From Loripinus fragilis (taxonomy: Eukaryota > Mollusca > Bivalvia > Lucinida > Lucinidae): a DNA stretch of 64,000 nucleotides. The first letter of the stretch is position 1. Each line of letters starts with the position of its first letter. A program made the position numbers and the translations under genes. This document shows, one piece after another, positions 35,701 through 64,000 of the stretch. The stretch lies in assembly GCA_964019695.1 (NCBI GenBank), contig OZ026530.1:28408108-28472107 (forward strand), written 5' to 3'. The notes beneath the pieces were generated by a model that did no database searches, was not told where the DNA came from, and saw nothing but the letters and a program-made list of their open reading frames with translations.

Positions 35701-37194
35701 ATTTGTTCTCAGTCTTTTACGGTTTGCACAAGTACTTGTGTAGGGGTTTGCTGAATACAATGGGTTAATAAAATAGTTAAGTTTAACAATATTTATTTCA
35801 TAGTAGATACAACATTTAAAGTACAATACATTATATCATATGGAAGGTAATAAATTCACAAACTAAATGAAAGCAAAGTTAGTGAAAAGGTCTACTTTTT
35901 GTGAAGGTAATTTCAATATATACAAGGTAAAAAAATGAGGTAAATATTGAATACATGTATATAGTGTATATTTGTAAGAGTTAAATCAAATAATAATAAT
36001 AATAAACATTTAAGCAGTGTTGAATGGTCTGAAGTGTGTGATTGTGGTATTTCATGATAATACTTACTTTTTTGTGAAGGTTCTTTGCTTGCCACATTGA
36101 CTACCTGACCATACTTTTCCTTTTCTTTTTCGGTCTCATCAGTAGTCAAACACAAAGTATTGGTATTTATTATCTTGTTTGAATCATAAGAAACATTGCT
36201 TATTAAAATTGTCAAGCTTTTCTTAACTGCCATTCCCTTTACCCTAGCTTGATTGATTTCAGTTTTGGAAGACAGGTACATGATACTACGTCATCATAAA
36301 TATGAAGTAGTTACGCTTCAACACTGTGAATGATAGAACAAAATCTTTTTATGGTCAAAAATATGGCATTTGTTTCATTTCGTTCAGGAAAAAGTTCCTT
36401 CTGGCTTTGAATTATTAATTTCACTCACTCAGGGAAATAAATGTCATATTCATTCCAAGAGTTTGAATATCCTCTATACATCTTTAATATAGAAATTTTG
36501 AAAATTTTTCCCATGCATATTTATTTGCTGGTAGAAGGTAGTTATATTTACATTACCCACCTGATTTTTCAAACATCTTTGAACCTTCTGACCGACATTA
36601 ATGTTGTTTAGCATGCCGAGTTTCAAAGCAAAATTGAATCACAAAAACAACGACAAAGTTGTTTCTAGAAGAACTCCCTTTACAAAATATCACCAGCCTG
36701 TTAACCTTAAATCATCAACTTTTTTTCTGAGCGCAATGTTTTCCAGCAAGATAATATTTAAACTTACCCACGTGATTTTAAGCAAGAGAAACCCATGGTC
36801 AGTTCAGATGCTTTTAACATATATAAAATTTATTATTATGTCTTGACCACTCCATTTCTTGATTGATAATTGCTTCAAAAAGTCATACATACAGTAATAA
36901 GGATATAACAACTGTTTACAATCATATTTTTAAACAGCCTTTCATGAAGTGATGTATCATTTTCAAAAAACAACAACAAAAAACATAAGATAACCAACAG
37001 GCAGACTGGGCATTTGTCTATGTTTTTAGTTGTTGACAGCTATTTTTCTATATTAGTTCTTATCAAATGACCGTTCAGGAATGCTATCAGGGCGTCAAAC
37101 AATTTGTTGGTTTAGATATTGTTTCAAAATGTTTGCAAATTTTATTGGCAGACAACAAAAAGGTGAGGCACTACAAATTTTAATATTTACTTAC

Positions 37195-37209
37195 AGCAAA
37201 CAGGATACC
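37195..37209 (-). CDS. Candidate 3' micro-exon (15 nt)
   Basis: It lies between a strong acceptor (ttttttgtttttcag) and the donor gtaagt. If spliced from the internal donor of exon 9 it encodes W-YPVC in phase 1 and leaves in phase 1. It has the same length and aromatic start as the candidate at 34999. Confidence 0.4.
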
Positions 37210-37288
37210 CTGAAAAACAAAAAAAAGTATATTGTGGTTAGTCTTTGCACTTCCTTTTGCAACAATTTATATTAACGATTATAACAAC

Positions 37289-37528
37289 CATTGGCTTTGC
37301 TCCCATTACGCAGTTGGCGCATGTGCGTAGTAAAATAGAAACAATCAAGGGGAGCCACATAATGTGGTAAAAACGATTTTTCATACCAAAAGGAACTGCT
37401 ATTTAAATAAAGAATTCGCTTCCTTTGGGAGCAAATTCTTTCCTTTAAGAGAAGTATCCATTTTGAAAAGAACGCAATTGAAGAGAATCTCTGCTTGATC
37501 CAGTAGTCTCCCTTTAATGTGCGCATAC
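37289..37528. mobile_element. CAATGGCGTAGC MITE, reversed diverged copy
   Basis: Begins CATTGGCTTTGCTCCCATTA, with GAATTCGCTTCC / GGGAGCAAATTC hairpin and CAGTAGTCTCCCTTT toward the far end, where the terminal repeat is eroded. Confidence 0.6.
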
Positions 37529-37734
37529 AATTCGGGAAGATTTGTTTTGGATCAACAAACCAATTTGCGTTTCTCCTCTTAGTCAATCCAAGTGAAATAT
37601 GCTTTGATTTGTAACTTTAATGTCCTTTCTTTTCTTGCTGGGAAAGATAGGATAGAATGGTTTACTTAATTGTGATTTATTTCTTTTTTTTTCGAAAAAC
37701 AAGTTTGGGTTTAGACTGCTTAAGTGTAAAGAAG

Positions 37735-38075
37735 GTTTGGCCCAGAAACTATGCTCACTCCAGTTTCAGTTCTTTGGTGCAGTCTTTGCTTCCAAAGGAT
37801 ACCCTTTTAAGAAAATATTTGACTTCACTACAGCTGGTGACTGGGACTGTGTGGTGGCGGTAGAACGTCTCCCTGCCCTTCACTTTAGTGTAGACTTTAT
37901 TTTCTTGTCCTTTGTGATCATAGGTTTCATTGTCGAACTTTGAAACAATTAGAGGGTCACTGATGAAGCCGAAATGGCAGAAACTAGCTAGTCTGGCCCA
38001 GAAAATATGCACACTCTAGTTTCAGTTCTTTGGTGCAGTCTTTGCTTCCAAAGGATATCCTTTTAAGAACATATT
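37735..38075. repeat. Direct duplicate of about 80 bp
   Basis: TAGTTTCAGTTCTTTGGTGC-type sequence followed by TTTGCTTCCAAAGGATA(C/T)CC occurs at about 37755-37810 and 38015-38065. The open frames here are not supported as genes. Confidence 0.65.
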
Positions 38076-38214
38076 ACTCTGCTAATGTCCCATATATTTT
38101 GGTTGACAAACATCTCGCTTGGAAGTGAGAGCTGGATGCATTACGTTTTGCCTATTAATGTCAGATGACTGGTATTGTTCTGTGTCTTTTTCTTTCACAG
38201 TGCCATGGGTAGGT

Positions 38215-38530
38215 CTGTAGCATGCTCGGTTCCAGAAAGTATGTCAGAGAGAGCCCAGCTTTGACTTGGCTTAATATATATATTTTTTATATGTTTTATA
38301 TGGAGAGAGGTTCCAAATACCACGACTGGCTGGCAATTATCAGCCGCAAGCAGAATACTATTTAAATGGAGCTTCCCTGATGGGCCGATGATGGCCCAAA
38401 AATGAATACTGGTTTGTTAGCTTCGTGATTTTTCATGGGATCAGGACCAGTATTGATAAGAACCCCTATAGTTTTGTGATTTGTCAGGGGGGAGGTCTTG
38501 AACCCCTGTTCTGCACACTGGATCAGGACA
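38215..38530. mobile_element. GGATCC fold-back family, diverged copy
   Basis: GGCTGGCAATTATCAGCCG, GATGGGCCGATGATGGCC and CTATAGTTTTGTGATTT-TCAGGGG landmarks. Confidence 0.5.
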
Positions 38531-38675
38531 TGTGTAATGTTTAATTAGCATTTCTCGGTCAAACTCACTTACTTGTTAGAAGTGCAGTGCAATGGTTTAC
38601 CCTTAATAATAAAGTATAAGCCGTATAACATAAAACAATAGAGCTGACATGCATTGATGACATGGATTGTGCAGA

Positions 38676-38840
38676 GCGCAGTGGTTCAGTTGGTAGACTG
38701 TTACATAGGATATTAAAGGATTGCTGGTTTAAACCTCATTGGTGGTGGAGTCTTTGTGTTGAATCCTTGAGCAAACACTTTTCGCTGCATTGTACTGTTT
38801 CAGCACAGAAAGACCCCTTCATACATGTCTAAAATGTTGA
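38676..38840 (+). repeat. tRNA-headed SINE remnant
   Basis: An A-box-like GTGGTTCAGTTGGTAGACTG and a B-box-like GGTTTAAACCT are followed by TGAATCCTTGAGCAAACACT, which resembles the core of metazoan-wide SINEs described in bivalves (MetaSINE superfamily). A similar core lies at 30271-30290. Confidence 0.5.
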
Positions 38841-39064
38841 CTTGGGCGTTAAAAATATACCAAGCAAAATATTTTGGATCCGATTTAAGTTTGGGTGAAT
38901 TTCTTACCCTGGTCTGACTTATAACTTTTGTATAGATTGTTCTCTCCGTTCCACTTATGCAAGTAGGCTAGTCAACAAAAGGTAGATATACACTTAATAC
39001 TGACAGACTACTAAAGAAGTATTGCATGGGCACGATGGAATCAGATATTTTGTTATGATACATG

Positions 39065-39350
39065 CACAGATCCAAAGGGGGGAAGAAGACAGGGGGTCCA
39101 GCCCACCCTGGAAAATTATAAAGCTATAGGAATCCTTAGCAATACTGTTCCAGATCCCCTGGAAAATGACAAAGCTACCAAGCTAGCATTCAATGTTGGG
39201 CCATTATTGGCCTGCCAGCTTCACTGGCGGGCCAATGAAGGTCCTGTTTTAGTTGTATTTAGTTCCTCTCTCCCCTCATCAACTTAAAAAATAATAAAAA
39301 GTTATTAGTTGGACCCCCACTGACAATACTTTATTAATCTGCGCATGTTA
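39065..39350. mobile_element. GGATCC fold-back family, copy
   Basis: GCACAGATCCAAAGGGGGGA to GACAATACTTTATTAATCTG, with inner GGCCTGCCAGC / GCTTCACTGGCGGGCC. It contains the candidate poly(A) signal of paralogue 2. Confidence 0.6.
39330..39335 (-). promoter_or_regulatory. Candidate poly(A) signal AATAAA for paralogue 2
   Basis: AATAAA on the minus strand lies about 60 nt after the exon 9 stop, inside a fold-back repeat copy. If used, a transposable element supplies the mRNA 3' end. Confidence 0.3.
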
Positions 39351-39396
39351 TATATGACTGAAAAATTAGTTACAGAAAAACATAACAAACAGCAAT

Positions 39397-58291
<18,895 letters not shown>

Positions 58292-58470
58292 GTTGAAATC
58301 AGTTTTTGAAAAATCAGAACAACCACAGCTTTAAGTCCTGTCCGTCGCACTGGGCGTTTTACATGCGGGCTTCACTTATATAATGTATTGAATAACCTAC
58401 CCGTTTGGAAACCCTTTCAAAGTAGGCGAGGCGTTTATTTTCGCCTTTCTAGAGCTGTAAGGAATAATAA
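58292..58470 (-). promoter_or_regulatory. Paralogue 2 core promoter and 5' UTR
   Basis: TATATAAG at 58375-58382 is a TATA box 84-91 nt upstream of the ATG. The block is conserved with 8695-8885: a GTCCG...GCACTGGG element near the expected start site and a stretch containing AAACCCTTTCAA and GGCGAGGCGTTT further upstream. Conservation of these blocks suggests shared regulation. No specific transcription factor is claimed. Confidence 0.6.
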
Positions 58471-58895
58471 CAGATGTATATTTTGGACATATTCATTTAG
58501 CAATTCGGTAGAACTTAGATGCATATTGGTACACTATTAAATGCCTTATCAAATGCTTGCAGGGAAGTTAATAGTCAGTCTGCTCTCTGGAAACAACTGT
58601 TAATACGTAATAACATGTGGTCCATACATCTTCGGCAATGCAATGGTGCAATGTCACTGCGTTCAATATGCGGAGGGCTATGAGAAAGCCCGTCTATTCT
58701 GAGCTGGTTCACGAGAGTTTGGAACTTATCGTGTATGCGACAAACCAAGGCTCAAGCTGGCCTGCATAAATTACATAGTTTAACCAATTTACCTTTGTTC
58801 GTGTAGGCAAAGAAAGTGAATTCTTGCACACCGGATAAGAAAATCTGAGATTTTACCCTGGGATAGAAAATCTTATCTTAACCATGCTATCTTAC

Positions 58896-58952
58896 CTAGG
58901 ACGTCAAGTAACGACATCATGCGAAATTGCATCTTAGCGTATTCAGGGACAT
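58896..58952 (-). CDS. Phase-1 symmetric exon upstream of paralogue 2 promoter (57 nt)
   Basis: The acceptor (attttaaaataaccttccag) and donor (gtaaga) are good. Only phase 1 is open, giving DVPEYAKMQFRMMSLLDVL after the carried G. Length class, phase and the CTAG end match exon 3. It lies about 600 bp upstream of the paralogue 2 ATG, so it belongs to a further upstream copy or to a transcript that starts outside the window and reads through the promoter. Confidence 0.5.
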
Positions 58953-59007
58953 CTGGAAGGTTATTTTAAAATAAATAAATAAAAAAGTGGCGAGCAAGAA
59001 AAAGAAT

Positions 59008-59144
59008 CCATTATTCGTGTGAGGGTACGATAGAAAAATCCGTCCCTCGGGTTCATCGTTTGTCATCACTCGGCAAGCCTCGTGATGCAAACGGCGATCC
59101 TCGGGACGGATTTTTCTATCCTACCCTCACACTCATGATAGATT
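59008..59144. mobile_element. Fold-back with CGGCAAGCCTCG core
   Basis: GTGTGAGGGTACGATAGAAA and TTTCTATCCTACCCTCACAC form the arms, with AATCCGTCCCTCGGG / CCTCGGGACGGATT inside them. Confidence 0.8.
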
Positions 59145-59544
59145 CTTATATGGCTGAATGCTCAGACCAAACCATACATTTCTAGGTCGACTACAGAGGG
59201 GTACACCGCCAGACGAAGACCAGGAAGCCTGGGTTTCAACATCACATGGGCCTCAACGCGAGAAACTCTGACTTTGTTGCCGGTTGCGAACAAAAAAAGT
59301 CCCATACCAGCACGCGCATCCGCGCAGTCTGAACAGCGCCTTTGTTATCCGCTATATTAAAAGTAAAATAGTTAAGTCAGATACCTCTTAATTCTCCTTT
59401 TGTTTTTGGTTGGCTTCAACATGATAAAATCTCTGGCTACGCCCCTGCACTACATTGTAAAAATATGCTTAACTTCCTACTAACTAATATTTTTAGGCAT
59501 TTAACTGCTTAAAATAAAAGCTTAAGCTATATGTTCTATTCGAT

Positions 59545-59750
59545 TGCATGGATCCGGAGAAAATCTTCTATAAAAACGGGCAGAAATGTTTAACATTTGT
59601 TGGCAATTGGACTAGAGGTTGCTTTTCGAGGGGATTCGTCTTATTTTTTTTTCTAGAGAAATATATAGTGGCGTGTAATTTTCCAGGGAGGTGGTGTGTG
59701 TGCCGGGGGGGGGGGGGGTGCCGGACCCCTCTGCATTCGCTTATGCTGTA
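59545..59750. mobile_element. GGATCC fold-back family, partial copy
   Basis: ATGGATCCGGAGAAAAT, a G-run of 14 near 59705 and CCGGACCCCTCTGCATTCGC. Confidence 0.45.
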
Positions 59751-59789
59751 TTAGTATTGTCATTGTATTTTGCTGTAATGCTGACAAAT

Positions 59790-60170
59790 AGATTTCAAAG
59801 CGTTGTGCTAAATATGAAACACATCCCAATTTACAAATGTTCCGTATTTTATACGTTTAACGTGGTTGTGCACAGTTTAAACCTCCATTGTGCAACGTTC
59901 ATTTTTGAAAGATATACATTTAAATACCCAATGCCGAGATACGGTTTATGTAAAATTAATTATGTTACCGCATTAGTTGCTCAAATGCAACAAAAGCAGG
60001 TTTTCTCGAGATGAGGTCCAATTATTAAAAGTTTTTTAAATTGTAATTTGACTCCTAGTGTGGTCCTAGACACAAGGTAGATCGAACGATTACTTGAACA
60101 TTTCGAAAGAACCCTACCACGCATACAGTTGGTGACGAACTTCAGATTTTTAGAAAAAAGTTTGGCCTTC
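59790..60170. repeat. Upstream block shared with paralogue 1
   Basis: Collinear with 9955-10125 and 10870-11040. See those entries for shared words. Confidence 0.5.
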
Positions 60171-60211
60171 AAGTACATAAATTATATATCATATTATTAG
60201 ATTTAAACAAA

Positions 60212-60248
60212 CTAGACTTCCGAGAATATCCGATTCTCGGAAGTCTAG
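60212..60248. repeat. Perfect 16-bp-stem hairpin
   Basis: CTAGACTTCCGAGAAT and ATTCTCGGAAGTCTAG flank a 5-base loop. Too short for a typical miRNA precursor; probably a small element end. Confidence 0.85.
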
Positions 60249-60269
60249 CCTGTCAAAACTAAAATCAAA

Positions 60270-60950
60270 CAAGGCAAATTCATTGAATTTATATTCCAAG
60301 ATGAAGTCTTATTTTAGAGAAACGTGTAAATCTCAAAACATAAAATACATTTCTCTAGCCCCTATGATCAACTTGGGTATCATACAGATCATAATTAAAC
60401 GCCTATTTTAGTGCTTAGTTCAATAAAGATATACAATTTCAATATCTGACCTTTAAACCTGACCGAGAGTCAGGAGTGTGTGTGTGTAAGGTCAAAGTTT
60501 TTTCTTGTATGTTGGTCTATACATTTTTCCCTTTAATTCGATCAGAAAAAAATGCTTTGACCTTTTGACCCAACCCCACCGAACGAGGGTGTGTGTAAGG
60601 AAAGAATATGTGCTTGCATGGTACTCTACCCTCCATTTCCTACACTTTTTTTGTAACATGACATGGTACTTTCGGAAAATATTTCTTTTTTTTAATCTTT
60701 TGACCCCACCCTATGGGCCGAGGATGTGAGTTAGGACAGAATATGTGCTTGCATGGTATTCTATGCTCCAATCCTATTAATTTGATATGCAACGTGACTA
60801 CTTTCAGAAAAAAATATGTTTTGACCTTTGACCCCACCCCAGGATCGAGGGTGTGTGTAAGGATGCATTCGGCATTACCTTTAATTTGATATGCAACATG
60901 ACAATGTTCGGATAAAGTTGAATTTTCACATTGACCCCACCCCCAGGGTC
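60270..60950. repeat. Repeat pair with 23590 followed by diverged GACCCCACCC units
   Basis: After the shared block come four or five diverged units of roughly 110 bp with TTTGACC-CACCC, CGAGGGTGTGTGTAAGGA, ATGTGCTTGCATGGTA-TCTA and AATTTGATATGCAACATGAC. Confidence 0.6.
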
Positions 60951-61680
60951 CGAGAGGGGCTCTATTGGCAATAAGCCTCTGTTACAGTCGCTAAGTCCAC
61001 CTAGGGGGTCGTACTCAGGCGTTCATACTTAAATTACGTTTGCTATGTGTCATATCTATTGTACCTCTGTCTGCATGCGAAATTTCAGTAAAAATGTACT
61101 GACTGAGTTATTGTGATATTTTAATATTTGACATATGACCCCGCTTAAGAGGTCAGGGGATGGGGTAGAATTTTAATCATTGTCATGCTTGTCTACAGAC
61201 ACTGGGTAATCATGGCCTATAGTGAGAAGTTGCCAGATATAAAAGCTTTGCGGAATTGGGAAGTTGATCACACAAAAAAAGCCAATATTACTTTTGCATT
61301 AGCCTAAACCTTAGTCAAAAAAGAGCCATACCTCACTTAAAATTTTGCGAATGACCTCCAAATTCGAACTTGACCTGTATTTTATGATGCTTAACCCTTC
61401 TGTTTAAACTTTGAATGTAATTGTTGCATCTCTCCGGAAACAACAATTAAGCCAAAATCGAAGTCAGAAAAAGGCCATAACTCAGTCAAAATTTTGCGGA
61501 TGCCCTCCCTTTTCGAACTTTCCCGAGAAAGTCAGCCTCAGAAGTCTTAAGTTTGCAAACAGTTATAGCTTCTCTGAATAATCTTCAGTTATAGCTTCTC
61601 TGACTAATTTTCAGTTCATCTATTCAAAAATTTAAATTATGGGTACAAGTACATGTAACTGGAATATTATAATTAATTGA
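60951..61680. other. Non-coding stretch with duplicated words
   Basis: Words such as AAAGAGCCATA / AAAGGCCATAACTCAGTCAAAAT and TTTTGCG-ATG-CCTCC repeat within about 150 bp (61320-61510), an old tandem duplication. Confidence 0.4.
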
Positions 61681-61991
61681 TATATCACGCCTACCAAACG
61701 CTTGAATGCTTTCCTACGTTTGTGGTATTTTGAGGTCAGAGAGTTCTCTCGTTTTGTCAGTTTTACAGTTCGCGTAAAATATGTGTACCAGAATTTGATA
61801 GGAACGAGTTTATTGCGCGAAAAGTAAATATACCTAATGCGAACACTTTCAGAGCTCGTATTTATACCACAAACGCAGGAATCCATAGGCTGTTGCATGA
61901 CATTCCCCGATTTTTTATTTTGTTCATAGTGCAGTTGTTTTTAATATTCAACCAGATGTTGAGCATTCGAGCGTTTGGTAGGCGTGTATAT
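61681..61991. mobile_element. MITE with 29-bp inverted ends
   Basis: TATATCACGCCTACCAAACG and CGTTTGGTAGGCGTGTATA are inverted, together with (C/T)GAATGCT. Length about 311 bp. Confidence 0.75.
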
Positions 61992-62794
61992 GGGCGAGAA
62001 TGGTAGGATTATCCTCGAATTCTTAACTTTGAGACTGATCGTCTGTAGAAAGTCAGCCTAAGAATACTGGAATTGGCTGATGGTTATAGCTTCTAGGAAT
62101 AATTTTCAATCTGTCAGAAGATAATTTACCATTCACACACTTAAAAGGGCTGGCATTTGTGTGTGTTCGAGGGTTGTGTGCCAAAAGTTCATGATGTTTG
62201 AAGTTTTATGTTCACCCATGACAATACGCTAATTCTAGTCATGTGTTACGGTGTGCGCCTACCATGAGCGTATATCAAAGACACAGATCTCAAAATACAT
62301 CTGCGTAGTCTGGGTACGCAGCTTGGTCGAAAAGCTGATCGAACATGGGGGGAAGGCGTGACGTGTGAGCGATGCTCAATGGTGGGATGCACAGTGTCGT
62401 CAAACAGGTTATAATGTCCTACAGCTGTATCTGCTCGTCAAATATTCTTTAATTTGCACCTGTTTGTTTTCATGTCAACTTACTCAAATATTCTCTGTTT
62501 GTGTACACGTATTGTAGCTCATAGGCCAGTAGGCCTTTTGCGAATAAAACTATTTATATATCTTCCTTTAATGATCAATGATGCTTAACCCTTTTGTAAA
62601 CTTTGAATGAAACTGATGGTTAAACGATCCCGAGGGCTTTAGCAGATGAAACCATGTTTTAAAAAGTTATTTTGTCACTTAAAAACTCTGGAAAACCAAA
62701 GTACATGTACAGCGAGAGCTAAAGTTTAGCCATCTCAGACCTAGCAAGTCTGACAAACCAAACGGACCACTTTCTCTCCGCTAGCGAAATGCCA
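61992..62794. other. Non-coding stretch, nothing recognised
   Basis: No exon or named repeat that I can support. Confidence 0.3.
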
Positions 62795-63110
62795 TTCAAA
62801 TAGAGGATCTTACAATGTACATGAGTGCTCATGCTTTTTGAATTGATTAAGCCAGTTGGAAAAAAAGAGAGATAAAATGCGAGGCCGGCCGAGCATGTAA
62901 CCCTTTTATCGCAACGAGTTTAATAAATTGCACAAATGTTAGATTGTATTTATCAAATGACATAAGAAGTATTTAGAAATCTTATTTTTGCCGTAAAGCC
63001 GTTACAATTTTTTCATTATGTACATAACGTTGTTATGGACGTCATAACGTTTCCCGAAAATCTGTAAACCACTAGGGGTTTATTGATTTTATTGCATGCC
63101 ATTATTTCAC
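62795..63110. mobile_element. GAGGCTTGCCGAG fold-back, copy 3
   Basis: GAGATAAAATGCGAGGCCGG, CCGAGCATG, TTATGGACGTCATAACG and TCTGTAAACCACTAG landmarks. Confidence 0.6.
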
Positions 63111-63148
63111 TACCAGACGCAATATGATAAATACACATTATTATAATA

Positions 63149-63269
63149 GTTACTTAATCTGGCGTACTGTATCACGTGGAGTGGATGAGGTCATACCATA
63201 GAATCACCCGAGACGCCAATGGTATGGTCTCATCCACGAGACGTGATACTGTATGCCAGATTAAGTTAC
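63149..63269. mobile_element. Near-perfect fold-back palindrome
   Basis: GTTACTTAATCTGGCGTACT and AGTATGCCAGATTAAGTTAC-type arms continue inward as GTGGATGAGGTCATACCAT / ATGGTATGGTCTCATCCAC with a short loop. Confidence 0.85.
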
Positions 63270-64000
63270 GAGGGTCATTTTTTATGTTCGTAGAATCGGG
63301 CTGTATCTCTACAAATATAGAATTTACGGTACCATAAGTATATATATTTTGAAAGGTCTAGCTTTTGTCTATCCACTGATGTAAATTTTACATCATTAGC
63401 GCTTAGTTCGGTCAAGATATATAGCTTTGAATAGGCATAGAAAATGACACTGGTCGAAATCCATGCTTTTTTAACCACGCAGCAAGCAGGAAATTAGACG
63501 CTGTCAAGTTCCATTCGCTATGGTGGTTTAAGCATTTTTCAAGCCGATTTTTCTTTAGCACCATCAAAATCAATTATTTAAACGCTAATCGTAGACAAGT
63601 GCAGCAAAACTATAAGCATGTTGTTTCCTCTTCTATAACAATTTTAAAACACCCATCAATATACCAAAATAATCACAGTCAAGTGCTAGTTATTATATCT
63701 GTTAAAATTATGATTATGAACAAGTTTTATAAATTCTTCTGGTTTTGCATAGCACATGCTATACTCAATCATTCGTCAGAAGTTATATTTATGTATCGAT
63801 TAAAGTGTGTATCAGGCAACTTCCGGTACTGGCATACCCCCATGTTATAAAAAGTGGGTGGGGTAAATCAACCCCGCGTAGAAAACACAATAGCAATCGG
63901 ATCTGTATAATTTTCTTATTGCAGTGATTTCAACACCTGTTTAGAGGCACAAAAACAGTTTTAATGTATTTTCTAAATAAAGTAACGCTCCATGACGTCA
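63270..64000. other. Non-coding stretch, nothing recognised
   Basis: AT-rich. Ends in CCATGACGTCA at the window edge. No exon seen. Confidence 0.3.

Noticed and set aside
35913..36281. 122-codon minus-strand ORF with a GTAAGT donor
   Set aside because: The donor is the standard end of the R-AACCACAATC repeat and no acceptor with a pyrimidine tract gives the needed phase.
36562..36588. 27-nt exon-like match with donor gtgggt
   Set aside because: Joined after exon 9 or the 37195 micro-exon it creates an immediate TAA, and the acceptor is weak.
60212..60248. miRNA precursor
   Set aside because: The stem is only 16 bp with a 5-base loop, shorter than known animal precursors.

Overview
The window looks like AT-rich, intron-rich animal nuclear DNA, most likely from a bivalve mollusc and possibly a heterodont. 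There is no operon-like gene packing and no continuous long gene. Short exons sit in introns of several kilobases. The sequence is crowded with small palindromic (MITE-like) elements, tRNA-headed SINE remnants and microsatellites of a kind common in marine bivalves. The taxon is inferred from repeat style only.

The main gene content is on the minus strand. A gene family opens with a signal-peptide exon (18 or 21 codons) followed by a 55-nt exon. One copy begins at 8694 (exons 8641-8694 and 6751-6805) and runs off the low end of the window. A second copy begins at 58291 and can be followed through exons at 58229-58291, 56895-56949, 52860-52931, 49393-49629, 47853-47906, 47385-47402, 46598-46615, 40857-40910 and 39397-39533. 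This chain has one consistent reading frame and predicts a secreted, charged, partly coiled-coil protein of about 235 residues that I do not recognise. After exon 2 every intron is phase 1, so all internal exons from exon 3 on are multiples of three (72, 237, 54, 18, 18 and 54 nt). They could be skipped without a frameshift, which is the architecture of a micro-exon gene. More candidate micro-exons in the same phase lie at 41483-41506, 42214-42234, 37195-37209, 34999-35013 and 32143-32208. A strong exon of the same class (58896-58952) lies upstream of the second promoter.

The two paralogues share their promoter block and more upstream sequence (9955-11040 resembles 59790-60170), so a segment of several kilobases was duplicated. 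A separate plus-strand exon at 34258-34563 encodes a cysteine-containing C-terminus of unknown family. Two degraded mobile-element ORFs are at 26764-27045 and 54770-55048.

Region by region: 1-6100 is repeat-rich, with a diverged tandem array at 3060-4440. 6751-11040 is paralogue 1 and its flank. 11049-22400 is dense in fold-back and MITE families, with a 66-bp tandem array at 11425-12085. 22700-27140 holds inverted-repeat elements. 28000-38500 mixes MITEs, SINE heads and the plus-strand exon. 39397-58291 is paralogue 2, with TEs in nearly every intron. 58300-64000 is its promoter and upstream repeats. No CRISPR, rRNA or intact tRNA gene was seen.
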